From NCBI RefSeq assembly GCF_900454495.1, contig NZ_UGSI01000002.1, forward strand, positions 682,001 through 746,000: a DNA stretch of 64,000 nt. Direction: 5' to 3'. Below, in pieces: positions 8,037 through 15,366 of this stretch. The translations under genes were made by a program, and so were the position numbers. Numbering within the stretch: position 1 is the stretch's first letter; each line of letters starts with the position of its first letter. The stretch comes from Paenibacillus macerans. GTDB taxonomy: Bacteria; Bacillota; Bacilli; Paenibacillales; Paenibacillaceae. A model generated the notes under the pieces. The model did not search any database. It was not told where the DNA came from and saw only the letters and a list, made by a program, of their open reading frames with translations.

Positions 8037-8312
8037 ATGCCAGTCACTTTAACGTTTCCTTATTCGCAAGCGGCCGGAGTCGGCCGGGGGTATTTTGTGG
8101 CCGCGGACGCTCCGGGGGCTGCCGGGATCGTTACGGTAGCTAGTACGACCGGCGACGTGGAACTGCGCATCACCCGCTACAACGCTCCCGATTTTGTCGC
8201 CACCGTCACTTCCGGTACGACGTTTTCGGTAAGCATCGGCAACATCCAAACGATCGGTATTTTGGCCCTGCAAACCGCAACCGGTACGCTGTCGCTGATT
8301 ACGAACGTCTAA
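8037..8312 (+). CDS. Small beta-rich protein, possibly Ena-like (DUF3992-type) spore appendage subunit
   Basis: A 91-residue protein with a strong ribosome binding site (AAAAGGAGGGG). It is rich in Thr, Val, Ala and Gly, has no Cys and no signal peptide, and alternates hydrophobic and polar residues, indicating a beta-sandwich. The order of features (short N-terminus, G-Y-F-V strand, TTGDVELRI, then VTSGTTFSVSIGNIQTIGIL, then a TGTLSLI strand) resembles the jelly-roll of endospore appendage (Ena) subunits of the Bacillus cereus group as I remember them. It lacks their N-terminal Cys connector, so it would differ in assembly. The family call is inference from pattern; the gene itself is well supported. 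Confidence 0.6.
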   Translation: MPVTLTFPYSQAAGVGRGYFVAADAPGAAGIVTVASTTGDVELRITRYNAPDFVATVTSGTTFSVSIGNIQTIGILALQTATGTLSLITNV

Positions 8313-8335
8313 TCTCTTCTCCGCCGCCTGCCGGA

Positions 8336-8367
8336 GGGCGCCGACGAGCAAATCGCCGGCGCCCTTT
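8336..8367 (+). terminator. Probable terminator after the Ena-like gene
   Basis: GGGCGCCG (8336-8343) pairs with CGGCGCCC (8357-8364), followed by TTT and, after CCCG, TTTT. The stem is strong but the U tract is weak. Confidence 0.55.
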
Positions 8368-8466
8368 CCCGTTTTATGGCGTATCGGCGGCGAGGCGCCG
8401 CAGTACTTATGTAGGATTTTATTGGCACACGGGAACATTTGTGCTTTTATGAGGATTCTTTTACAG

Positions 8467-8472
8467 TATAAT
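8467..8472 (+). promoter_or_regulatory. -10 element upstream of rodA
   Basis: A perfect TATAAT at 8467-8472 lies about 60 bases before the rodA start. No good -35 is found at 16-18 bases. Confidence 0.4.
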
Positions 8473-8532
8473 AAGGGATAAGAGCTGCTTCAGGTAAATA
8501 GACGGTGTTATTAGCCATCAAAGGAAAAGAGG

Positions 8533-9738
8533 ATGAACGTGCTGAGCAAACTCAAAAAGATCGACTACACGATTGTGTTTATTTTGCTGCTGCTGATGGC
8601 GATCAGCATCACGGTGCTGTACAGCGCTACCTCGCATACCCAATACCACGGTTACCATCTTCGTATGCTGGCCTATTATGCGCTGGGGTTTGCCGCGTTT
8701 TTCGGGTTTGCCGTTCTGGACTACCGCCTGCTTATGAAGTATGCGCCTTATTTATACTTGTTCGGATTCGGGCTGCTCGTCGTCGTAATGTTTATCGGCA
8801 ACACTTACTATAACGCTACCGGCTGGATCACCATTCCGGTAATCAACCAGAGTTTTCAGCCGGCGGAATTTTTTAAACTGCTCCTGGTTGTTTTTCTCGG
8901 TTTCATGCTGCTGCGCAAGCGGAAGCCGCGCCTTTCGTTCTGGCGCGATGTGGTGCCGATCTGTCTGCTGACGTTTATTCCGTTTCTGGCGGTCATGGCG
9001 CAAAACGACCTCGGGAACGCGCTCAGCTACGTGGTGATCCTGGCCGGGATGCTGTGGATCGGCAACATTAAATATACGCATGCGCTGATTGCCTTGGCGA
9101 TTTTTGCCGGTACGGTTTTCGGCGGGATTACCGCCTACAAGACTTACCATGACCAGGTATACAACTTCTTCGTAGAGATCGGCCGGGAGCATTGGATCAA
9201 CCGGATCGACCCGTGGCTGATGCCGGAAAAAGCGTCGGAAGACGCTTCCTACCATACAAGAAACGCCAAACTGGCCATCGCTTCCGGGGGAATGACCGGG
9301 GAAGGGTACATGAAGGGCGAGACCGTGCAATCGGAGCGCGTGCCGCTGACGTATTCGGATTCCATCTTCGTCGTGATCGCCGAGGAGTTCGGTTTTCTCG
9401 GCAGTTCGGTGCTGCTTCTGCTTTATTTTGTGCTGATCCACCGGCTGATTCTGATCTCTCTGGAATGCCGCGACACCGGCGGCCCCTATCTGATCGTCGG
9501 CATCGTCGCGATGCTGCTGTACCAGATTTTCGAAAATATCGGGATGTTTATCGGACTTATGCCGCTTACGGGTATCACCTTGCCTTTTATCAGCTACGGC
9601 GGTACCTCGCTGCTGATCAATATGGCGAGCATCGGAGTGGCGATGAGCATCCGCATCCACGGCCATGAAAAGGAAGAGGAGAACAATATCCCTTCCGACC
9701 GGTACGCTTCCTTGAAAGCCAAGAGTAGTTTGGAGTGA
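8533..9738 (+). CDS. rodA: SEDS family peptidoglycan glycosyltransferase, RodA type
   Basis: A 401-residue membrane protein of the SEDS family (RodA/FtsW/SpoVE), which polymerises lipid II into glycan strands together with a class B penicillin-binding protein. About ten hydrophobic segments span the sequence. The conserved loop PLTYSDSIFVVIAEEFGF contains the aspartate corresponding to the catalytic region, and GITLPFISYGGTSLL is the C-terminal family signature. RodA is preferred over FtsW from overall length and because mbl and other elongation genes lie in the same backbone; SpoVE-like use cannot be excluded. The ATG has AAAGGA 8 bases upstream. Confidence 0.85.
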   Translation: MNVLSKLKKIDYTIVFILLLLMAISITVLYSATSHTQYHGYHLRMLAYYALGFAAFFGFAVLDYRLLMKYAPYLYLFGFGLLVVVMFIGNTYYNATGWITIPVINQSFQPAEFFKLLLVVFLGFMLLRKRKPRLSFWRDVVPICLLTFIPFLAVMAQNDLGNALSYVVILAGMLWIGNIKYTHALIALAIFAGTVFGGITAYKTYHDQVYNFFVEIGREHWINRIDPWLMPEKASEDASYHTRNAKLAIASGGMTGEGYMKGETVQSERVPLTYSDSIFVVIAEEFGFLGSSVLLLLYFVLIHRLILISLECRDTGGPYLIVGIVAMLLYQIFENIGMFIGLMPLTGITLPFISYGGTSLLINMASIGVAMSIRIHGHEKEEENNIPSDRYASLKAKSSLE

Positions 9739-10301
9739 ACTGATTGTACATCTGAAGAAAATAGCGGGATTTTGGGGATCAGTGCTTGACAAAATAAATT
9801 ATGGCTTTGGCTCTGAGGTGGCTGGGCTGTCTATAGCGTTTGTGTCTTAGTATCCCTGCATGCTGCTTTGCACGATTATTCCTTTTGTTCAGGGGGAGAG
9901 GGTGGGGGCAAATCACGGTCCTTTCATTTTTATTTTTTCTGTGTCTTGCCCCATTTCTCCCGTCAGGTCGCTTCGCTTCCCCTAAACCTCCTTCTCACAA
10001 ACCTGTCTAACGATCTCGAACATGTCTGCTTTTCCCAAACCTATTTTCTCTCCTGAATTTATCTTCCTCTCTTATTTTCCTCTCTGCTTCCGGATCAAAC
10101 GGGATAATCGTGCAAAGCGTCCGGACAGCGGATATTGAACTGCTGATATTTCTTGCCACGATTCGGTTACCGGCTTGGCTATCAAGCGCTGATTATTAGG
10201 TTGAGCCATTATTTTTTCATAGATTAATAGGTTTACATCTCTCTTAACCGGACATACTGGTAGACATCAGCATAAAGGATTCGGTTAAGGGGAGAACGGA
10301 C
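9739..10301. other. Long intergenic region, pyrimidine-rich, before spoIIR
   Basis: No convincing gene is present in 563 bases. From about 9910 to 10090 the plus strand is strikingly rich in T and C. An imperfect inverted repeat (9892-9912 with 9945-9961, GGGGGCAA against TTGCCCC) flanks a T-rich loop. An isolated TTGACA at 9786-9791 has no matching -10. The spoIIR promoter is near the end. Confidence 0.5.
10231..10258 (+). promoter_or_regulatory. Sigma-F-like promoter of spoIIR
   Basis: GTTTA at 10231-10235, 14 bases, then GGACATACT at 10250-10258 fits the forespore sigma-F pattern GYWTA / GGnnAnnnT. It lies 43 bases before the spoIIR start. The spoIIQ promoter in this window has the same spacing. 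Confidence 0.55.
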
Positions 10302-11030
10302 ATGACTAAAGACAGACCTTATATTCGCAATTTTGCGCTTATGGTTTTCAGTTTGGCGATGCTGCTGATGTCCTGGGAAGGGCAGGCTAACGATACCGCG
10401 GCGGCTGCGGGGCTGATCCCGCAGGATTCAATCCGGCTGCGCATTCTGGCGAATTCGGACGGCGCTGGCGACCAGATCGTAAAACGGAAGGTGCGCGATG
10501 CCGTCGTGGAGCAAATGAACGGCTGGGCCGCCCGGCTGGATCAGCCGCAAAGCCTGGAAGAAGCGCGGCGCATCATTCGCGACAATTTACCGGCCATCGA
10601 GGAGCAGGTAGGGGAAACGCTGAAGGAAAGCGGGAAAAACTACGATTACAAAGTGGAGCTTGGGGTTGTGCCGTTTCCGACGAAAATGTACGGCGGCGCC
10701 GTCTACCCGGCGGGCGATTACGAAGCGCTGCGCGTCACGCTCGGCGAGGGCAAGGGCAAAAACTGGTGGTGCGTGCTGTTTCCTCCGCTTTGCTTCATCG
10801 ACGCCGGCAGCGGGGATGCGCTGGCTGGGGGCGGAAAAACGGCAGCTACGACGGCGGCGGCAGCGGCGAAAGGTGCTTCGGACAAAGCGGGCTTAGCGGC
10901 TGCTGCCGGCGGCAGTGTCGGCGCGGACTCGGCAGCCTCGCCCGTAGAGCCGGATCAAGTCGAGGTGCGGTTTTTCTTATGGGACATGCTGACCAAGTTA
11001 GGGGGCTGGGTTACGGGTTTGTTTGCCTGA
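10302..11030 (+). CDS. spoIIR: Stage II sporulation protein R
   Basis: SpoIIR is made in the forespore and secreted into the intermembrane space, where it triggers SpoIIGA to process pro-sigma-E. The 242-residue protein has a secretion signal or anchor (about residues 8-28), then IRLRILANSDGAGDQIVKRKVRDAV, the SpoIIR signature, and the conserved NWWCVLFPPLCFIDA segment with two Cys. An Ala/Gly-rich low-complexity insertion of about 45 residues (about 165-210) separates this from the C-terminal VEVRFFLWDML. It has a sigma-F-like promoter upstream and a good terminator downstream. Confidence 0.95.
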   Translation: MTKDRPYIRNFALMVFSLAMLLMSWEGQANDTAAAAGLIPQDSIRLRILANSDGAGDQIVKRKVRDAVVEQMNGWAARLDQPQSLEEARRIIRDNLPAIEEQVGETLKESGKNYDYKVELGVVPFPTKMYGGAVYPAGDYEALRVTLGEGKGKNWWCVLFPPLCFIDAGSGDALAGGGKTAATTAAAAAKGASDKAGLAAAAGGSVGADSAASPVEPDQVEVRFFLWDMLTKLGGWVTGLFA

Positions 11031-11061
11031 ACCATGCACTGATGATAATAGTAAAAAGCGG

Positions 11062-11090
11062 CCGTGCGGAGCGTATCGTACGGTTTTTTT
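11062..11090 (+). terminator. Terminator of spoIIR
   Basis: CCGTGCG (11062-11068) pairs with CGTACGG (11077-11083), with one G-T wobble, followed by seven T. Confidence 0.85.
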
Positions 11091-11139
11091 GCGTCTCTCG
11101 GCGTGACCGGGCGATTCTGATCGGATAAAGGCGTAAAAC

Positions 11140-11223
11140 GGGGGGGGGGGGGGTTGAGGAAATCTATTGGATTTTTCCAATGTGAAGTGGGGGGCGATTG
11201 GGTTGCGGGGGTTTTGGCGGGGG
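11140..11223 (+). repeat. G14 homopolymer and G-quadruplex motif
   Basis: A run of 14 G covers 11140-11153. Thirty-five bases later, four G tracts at 11189-11194, 11200-11202, 11207-11211 and 11219-11223 are separated by loops of 5, 4 and 7 bases, a canonical G-quadruplex pattern on the plus strand. It sits between the spoIIR terminator and the ywlC promoter. Confidence 0.75.
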
Positions 11224-11300
11224 TGTAAACCGCGAAAGATTCGCCGAAGCCGTAAACATGTAATTCATTGCTGCGTACTATGCTCCGGGACGTGATCGGG

Positions 11301-11306
11301 TATAAT
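11301..11306 (+). promoter_or_regulatory. -10 element of ywlC
   Basis: A perfect TATAAT lies 33 bases before the ywlC ATG. The expected -35 position (CTATGC) is poor. Confidence 0.5.
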
Positions 11307-11339
11307 AGAAGAATAACTTGAAGTTAGGACGCGATACGA

Positions 11340-12638
11340 ATGGATAGACAGAAACATGTGGATCGGGCGAGCCGGGAGGGAAGAGCAGATTCCGCCGCCG
11401 GACGGACGGCGGAACACCGGACGGTGCCGGCGGACAAGCCCCAATCGGGGACAGCGGCGGCCGGGGAAGTACGGCCAACCCGCTGGTGGAAGGTCGCTTC
11501 CACCTGGGCGGCTGCCGATCAACAAATAAAAGCGGCGGGTATAGGTGCTCAAACCGTTGGCGCTGGCCAACCCGCCTCGGTCCCGGCTGCCCAGGCCGCG
11601 CGGGACGCCGAGGCTTTGGCTGAAGCGGCCGCGGTGCTGGCCGCCGGGGGGACGGTGGCGTTCCCGACGGAGACGGTGTACGGGCTGGGCGCGGATGCGC
11701 GGAACACGAAGGCGGTGGAGGCGATTTTTGCCGCCAAAGGCCGCCCTTCGGACAATCCGCTGATCGTGCACATCGCGTCCATGAGCCAGCTGGAGGGGCT
11801 CGTTACGGAGGTAAACGAGACCGCGCGGAAGCTCATGGAGGCGTTTTGGCCCGGGCCGCTGACGCTGGTGCTGCCCGCGGCCCCCGGCGTCGTCTCGCCC
11901 CGCGTGACGGCGGGGCTGGATACCGTGGGCGTGCGGATGCCCGCCCACGACGTGGCGCTGCGGCTGATCGCCGCAGCGGGGTGCCCGGTGGCGGGGCCCA
12001 GCGCCAACCGGTCGGGCCGCCCGAGCCCCACGTTGGCAAGCCACGTGGGCGAGGACCTGTCCGGCCGGATCGACGGCATCGTCGACGGCGGGCCCACGGG
12101 GGTGGGCCTGGAGTCGACGGTGGTGGAAGCCGGCCGTGACGGCACCGTGACCGTGCTCCGCCCGGGCGGGATCACGGCGGAACAAATCGCCCGCGTGACG
12201 GGCGCGGGCGTGAAGCTTGACGCCGCCCTGCGCGAGGCGGGCGGCGGTGCGGACAGCCCGGCGCCGCGCGCGCCGGGCATGAAGTACACCCATTATGCGC
12301 CGCAAGGGGTAATGCGCATCGTGAGCGGGGCCGCAGACCGCGTGGCGGCCCGCATTCAGGCCGAGCTGGCGGCGGCCTCGGCGCGCGGGGAGAAGACGGG
12401 CGTGCTCGCCTTCGACGAGCGTCTCCCGTCCTACCGCGCCGACTGCTCGCTTTCGCTCGGCAGCGAAACCGAGCTCGCGGCGGCGGCGCACCGCCTGTAC
12501 GCGGCGCTCCGCCGCTTCGACGAATGCGGCGTCACTTATATTCTCGCCGAGTCCTGTCCCGAGGAGGGACTCGGCGCCGCAGTGATGAACCGGCTGCTGA
12601 AAGCGGCCGGACACCGCGTCATCGACGCCGGCGAATGA
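11340..12638 (+). CDS. ywlC: L-threonylcarbamoyladenylate synthase (Sua5/YwlC) with N-terminal extension
   Basis: This enzyme makes threonylcarbamoyl-AMP from threonine, bicarbonate and ATP for the t6A37 modification of ANN-decoding tRNAs. The YrdC domain (about residues 85-280) shows FPTETVYGLGADA, the KGRPSDNPL motif and GPSANRSGRPSPT. The C-terminal Sua5 domain (about 300-430) begins after the linker APGMKYTHYAPQG. At 432 residues it is about 80 longer than Bacillus homologues, the excess lying at a low-complexity N-terminus before the RWWKV segment. No better internal start with a ribosome binding site was found. Its position downstream of spoIIR is the usual Bacillus order. Confidence 0.93.
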   Translation: MDRQKHVDRASREGRADSAAGRTAEHRTVPADKPQSGTAAAGEVRPTRWWKVASTWAAADQQIKAAGIGAQTVGAGQPASVPAAQAARDAEALAEAAAVLAAGGTVAFPTETVYGLGADARNTKAVEAIFAAKGRPSDNPLIVHIASMSQLEGLVTEVNETARKLMEAFWPGPLTLVLPAAPGVVSPRVTAGLDTVGVRMPAHDVALRLIAAAGCPVAGPSANRSGRPSPTLASHVGEDLSGRIDGIVDGGPTGVGLESTVVEAGRDGTVTVLRPGGITAEQIARVTGAGVKLDAALREAGGGADSPAPRAPGMKYTHYAPQGVMRIVSGAADRVAARIQAELAAASARGEKTGVLAFDERLPSYRADCSLSLGSETELAAAAHRLYAALRRFDECGVTYILAESCPEEGLGAAVMNRLLKAAGHRVIDAGE

Positions 12639-12728
12639 ATAAGCCGACGAACGGTAGAAATACCTGCGACTGAGAATGCCCGCGAACGGAAGTCAACTGC
12701 CGGCGCATAGGAAAGGCTGGGATGAAGC

Positions 12729-13583
12729 ATGATCAAGATCGGGCTGTCCGGCTGGGGCGATCACGACGATTTATACCCTCCCCGGACGCCGGCCAGGGAC
12801 AAGCTGGCCTGGTATGCCCGCTACTTTTCCCTGGTGGAGGTGGACAGCGCCTTTTACGCCGTGCTTGGCACGGATGTGTACCGGCGCTGGCTGGCTGAGA
12901 CGCCGGCGGATATGACCTTTATTCTCAAGGCGTACCAGGGGATGACCGGGCATTCCCGGGGCAAAACGAATTACGGCGGACCGGGCGAAATGTTCCAGGC
13001 TTACCTGGATTCGATTCAGCCGGTCGTGGAGGCCGGCCGTCTCACGGCGGTGCTGTTTCAATTTCCGCCCTGGTTCGACTGCAGCCCGGAGCATGTCCGC
13101 CAACTGCGCGCCGTTCGCAAGTGGATGGGACGGCTCCCGCTGGCGCTGGAGTTTCGCCATCAAAGCTGGTTTGCGAAGGAGACGCGGGAGCGCACGCTGG
13201 CGTTTATGCGGGAAGAGGGCTGGATTCATGTCGTTTGCGACGAGCCCCAGTCCGGTCAGGGTTCGGTGCCGACGGTGCTGGAGCCAACCGCTCCGGACCT
13301 GACGCTGGTCCGCTTGCACGGCCGCAATGCTGCCGGTTGGAGCCAAAGCGGATCGCCCCGTTGGCGGGAGCTCCGCAATTTGTACCGCTACTCGCGCGAA
13401 GAGTTGTTGGAATGGCGGGACATGCTTTCGGAGCTGTCCGGGAAAGGCACGCGGGAAATCGGCATGATTTTCAACAACAACTCCGGGGGCGATGCCGCGG
13501 GAAATGCGCTGGAGATGATGGAGATCCTCGGCCTAAGGCCGCGCGCGCTACCGCCCAGACAGCTGGATCTATTCGATGTATAA
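12729..13583 (+). CDS. DUF72 family protein
   Basis: A 284-residue protein of the DUF72 (YunF/YecE) family, a TIM-barrel-like fold of unknown biochemical role. It starts with the typical IKIGLSGWGDHD...YPP and contains NNNSGGDAAGNALEM near the C-terminus, both strongly family-like. The start ATG has only a weak ribosome binding site. In Bacillus subtilis this position between ywlC and the mntP homologue is empty, so this is an added gene. A dispersed repeat element begins directly at its stop codon. Confidence 0.9.
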   Translation: MIKIGLSGWGDHDDLYPPRTPARDKLAWYARYFSLVEVDSAFYAVLGTDVYRRWLAETPADMTFILKAYQGMTGHSRGKTNYGGPGEMFQAYLDSIQPVVEAGRLTAVLFQFPPWFDCSPEHVRQLRAVRKWMGRLPLALEFRHQSWFAKETRERTLAFMREEGWIHVVCDEPQSGQGSVPTVLEPTAPDLTLVRLHGRNAAGWSQSGSPRWRELRNLYRYSREELLEWRDMLSELSGKGTREIGMIFNNNSGGDAAGNALEMMEILGLRPRALPPRQLDLFDV

Positions 13584-13584
13584 A

Positions 13585-13750
13585 GAGGTAGTTCAAAAAG
13601 CTAGCTTTTGAAGATATAAGAAAGAATGGACGTCGGAGCCTCAGCTTCCTTATATCGCAAGAAAAACAACCGCTAAACGCGGTCTGTCTCCCTAGAAATG
13701 TACATCGATAGAAATTTTCCTTATCACGAAGTAGAACTATGTTTTTGAAC
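13585..13750 (+). repeat. Dispersed inverted-repeat intergenic element, copy A (type I)
   Basis: It begins GAGGTAGTTCAAAAAG immediately after the DUF72 stop and ends TTTTTGAAC. Its interior is recognisably the reverse complement of copy C (50223-50372), sharing CTTCCTTATATCGCAAG-like and GCGGTCTGTCTCCC segments. It also shares CACGAAGTAGAACTATG with copy D. No coding capacity. Confidence 0.8.
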
Positions 13751-13865
13751 CCGCACTATAACTGACAGAATCACAAGCGCCAGGCGCCCGTTCGCCTTGT
13801 CCATGTCATGAATTCGGACCTGTCCGCATATGGTTGTACAAAATACACGGACATGGAGGATACCG

Positions 13866-14429
13866 ATGATGACGGAGGTATACGCGCGGCTGGGAGAGCT
13901 TTTTACCATTCTGCTGATGGCGGTGGCTCTGGGGATGGATGCATTGTCGCTGGGTATCGGCATCGGAATGAGAGGGGTCCGGTCGCGGGATGCGATCCGC
14001 ATCGGATCGGCGGTGGCTCTGTTTCACGTGCTGATGCCTCTGCTCGGCATATTGGCGGGCAAATACGTCGGTATATTGCTGGGCCATCTCGCCCGGTATG
14101 CGGCCGGAGGGCTGCTGTTTGTCTTGGGCGCTCATATGATCTTCAGCTCGGTAAAAGGCGGCGGCGTGCAGTCGATCAGCCATCGGACATGGTTCGGCGT
14201 GCTGCTGTTTTCGTTAAGCGTCAGCATCGATTCCTTTTCCGTCGGCGTCTCGCTTGGCATGTTTCATGGCGATTGGATTTTGACGGTGCTGGCCTTCGGT
14301 TTTTTCGGCGGTTTGATGTCGCTCGCCGGACTGGTGATGGGCCGCCGGGTGGGAAGGACGATGGGCGAATACGGAGAAGCGGCCGGGGGAGCGATTTTGC
14401 TCGCGTTTGGCCTTATGTTCATCTTTTGA
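13866..14429 (+). CDS. mntP: Manganese efflux pump MntP
   Basis: A 187-residue membrane protein exporting Mn2+ across the cytoplasmic membrane (YebN/YwlD family). The two-fold repeat typical of MntP is visible: AVALGMDALSLGIGIG in helix 1 and FSLSVSIDSFSVGVSLG in helix 4, each with the conserved membrane Asp. Six hydrophobic helices fit the family topology. The ATG at 13866 has GGAGG 6 bases upstream and gives the family length; the in-frame ATG at 13830 lacks a site. No yybP-ykoY manganese riboswitch was seen upstream. Confidence 0.93.
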   Translation: MMTEVYARLGELFTILLMAVALGMDALSLGIGIGMRGVRSRDAIRIGSAVALFHVLMPLLGILAGKYVGILLGHLARYAAGGLLFVLGAHMIFSSVKGGGVQSISHRTWFGVLLFSLSVSIDSFSVGVSLGMFHGDWILTVLAFGFFGGLMSLAGLVMGRRVGRTMGEYGEAAGGAILLAFGLMFIF

Positions 14430-14478
14430 TAAAATATCATAAACGCGATAAAATATCCGGACGTGGGAGGTGAAAGGC

Positions 14479-15066
14479 ATGCGCATTTTGTTTGTATGTA
14501 CCGGGAATACATGCCGCAGCCCGATGGCGGAAGGATTGCTGCGCAAGATTGCGCGGGGACGCGGTTTGGACGTGGAGGTACGGTCCGCCGGCGTGGCCGC
14601 GATAAAGGGCGCTTCGATGTCCATGCATGCGGAGGCCGTACTGAAGGAGCGGGGCATCACGGATGCGTTCGAGTCGACGCCGCTGCACGCGGAGCTCGCG
14701 GAGTGGGCGGACCTCATTCTGACCTTGACGCAAGGCCATAAACGCCAGGTGGTTTACACATTTCCCCATGCCGCGGACAAGATATACACTTTGAAGGAAT
14801 TCGTCGAAGACGATGAAAAGCTGCTTGCGGATCGCGAAGAGCTGCAGCGTCTCATTGCGGACCGGGAGCTGGGCAAAGCGCTCGGCCAGGGTTGGACGGA
14901 CGCGGAGGAGCGCCGCTTGAACGAACTGCAGCAGCGAATGCCGGTCTACGATATTTCCGACCCGTTTGGAGGATCGCGGGCGGATTACGACCGGACGGCG
15001 GCCGAAATCGGCGCCGTATTGGAAAAACTGGCGGATAAACTGCAGCGCGGAGAGCTGGGGAAATAA
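14479..15066 (+). CDS. ywlE: Protein arginine phosphatase YwlE with a 48-residue insertion
   Basis: A low-molecular-weight tyrosine-phosphatase-fold protein. The P-loop CTGNTCRS has Cys7 as nucleophile and Thr11, the threonine that selects phosphoarginine in Bacillus YwlE, so it should reverse McsB arginine phosphorylation. The general-acid Asp lies in DPFGGS (residues 161-166). Bacillus YwlE is 150 residues; this one has 195. The extra residues, about 110-157, are highly charged and likely helical, inserted between the YTLKEFV strand and the acid loop near the active site. GGGAGGTGA precedes the ATG at 14479, so the in-frame GTG at 14470 is rejected. Confidence 0.92.
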   Translation: MRILFVCTGNTCRSPMAEGLLRKIARGRGLDVEVRSAGVAAIKGASMSMHAEAVLKERGITDAFESTPLHAELAEWADLILTLTQGHKRQVVYTFPHAADKIYTLKEFVEDDEKLLADREELQRLIADRELGKALGQGWTDAEERRLNELQQRMPVYDISDPFGGSRADYDRTAAEIGAVLEKLADKLQRGELGK

Positions 15067-15082
15067 CGCAGCGAAAACGAAG

Positions 15083-15111
15083 TTGCATTTGTCGGCCTAA
15101 TGCTTTATTCT
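15083..15111 (+). promoter_or_regulatory. Sigma-A promoter of the ywlG-glyA operon
   Basis: TTGCAT (15083-15088) and TATTCT (15106-15111) are 17 bases apart and lie just upstream of the ZTP aptamer. Confidence 0.6.
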
Positions 15112-15130
15112 AAGATCAGATAGTTTTTGG

Positions 15131-15206
15131 TTCCGATGTAACTGGCGACAAAAGTGGATCAAACCACGGTGGAGCATCGGAGTATACGGCCGGTCGCCTG
15201 GGCAAA
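15131..15206 (+). promoter_or_regulatory. ZTP (pfl motif) riboswitch
   Basis: The sequence carries the pfl-motif landmarks: ACTGGCGA (15141-15148), a GTGG/CCAC hairpin, GGTGGAGC, an outer stem CCGATG (15133-15138) with CATCGG (15175-15180), and after a linker GGCCGGTCGCCTGGGCA (15188-15204), the conserved 3' subdomain. An intrinsic terminator starts 3 bases later as expression platform. Binding of ZTP/ZMP, which builds up when 10-formyl-tetrahydrofolate is short, would let transcription proceed into ywlG and glyA; glyA is a known member of this regulon. Confidence 0.88.
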
Positions 15207-15242
15207 GAGCAAGACGCAGCGGTTGCGTTCTGCTCTTTTTTT
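15207..15242 (+). terminator. Riboswitch-controlled terminator
   Basis: GAGCAAGACGCA (15207-15218) pairs with TGCGTTCTGCTC (15224-15235) with one mismatch and one wobble, followed by seven T. It is the expression platform of the ZTP riboswitch and also ends transcripts from ywlE. Confidence 0.85.
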
Positions 15243-15366
15243 GTTGCATGAAGCGTCACGGTTTGCCGCGGAGGCGGATTTGTCGGCACGAATTCCGGTG
15301 GTTTTAGGTATAATAAGGACAGACTCTATGGAGGTTCTTCACTTAAGACTGAAGGAGGCCGGATGC

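Noticed and set aside
9786..9791. Promoter at TTGACA after rodA
   Set aside because: No -10 at 15-19 bases and no gene downstream for 500 bases.
9868..10056. 62-residue frame before spoIIR
   Set aside because: No ribosome binding site, composition follows the pyrimidine bias, no recognisable domain.
15154..15366. N-terminal extension of ywlG
   Set aside because: This part overlaps the ZTP aptamer and its terminator; AAGGAGG marks the later ATG at 15367.
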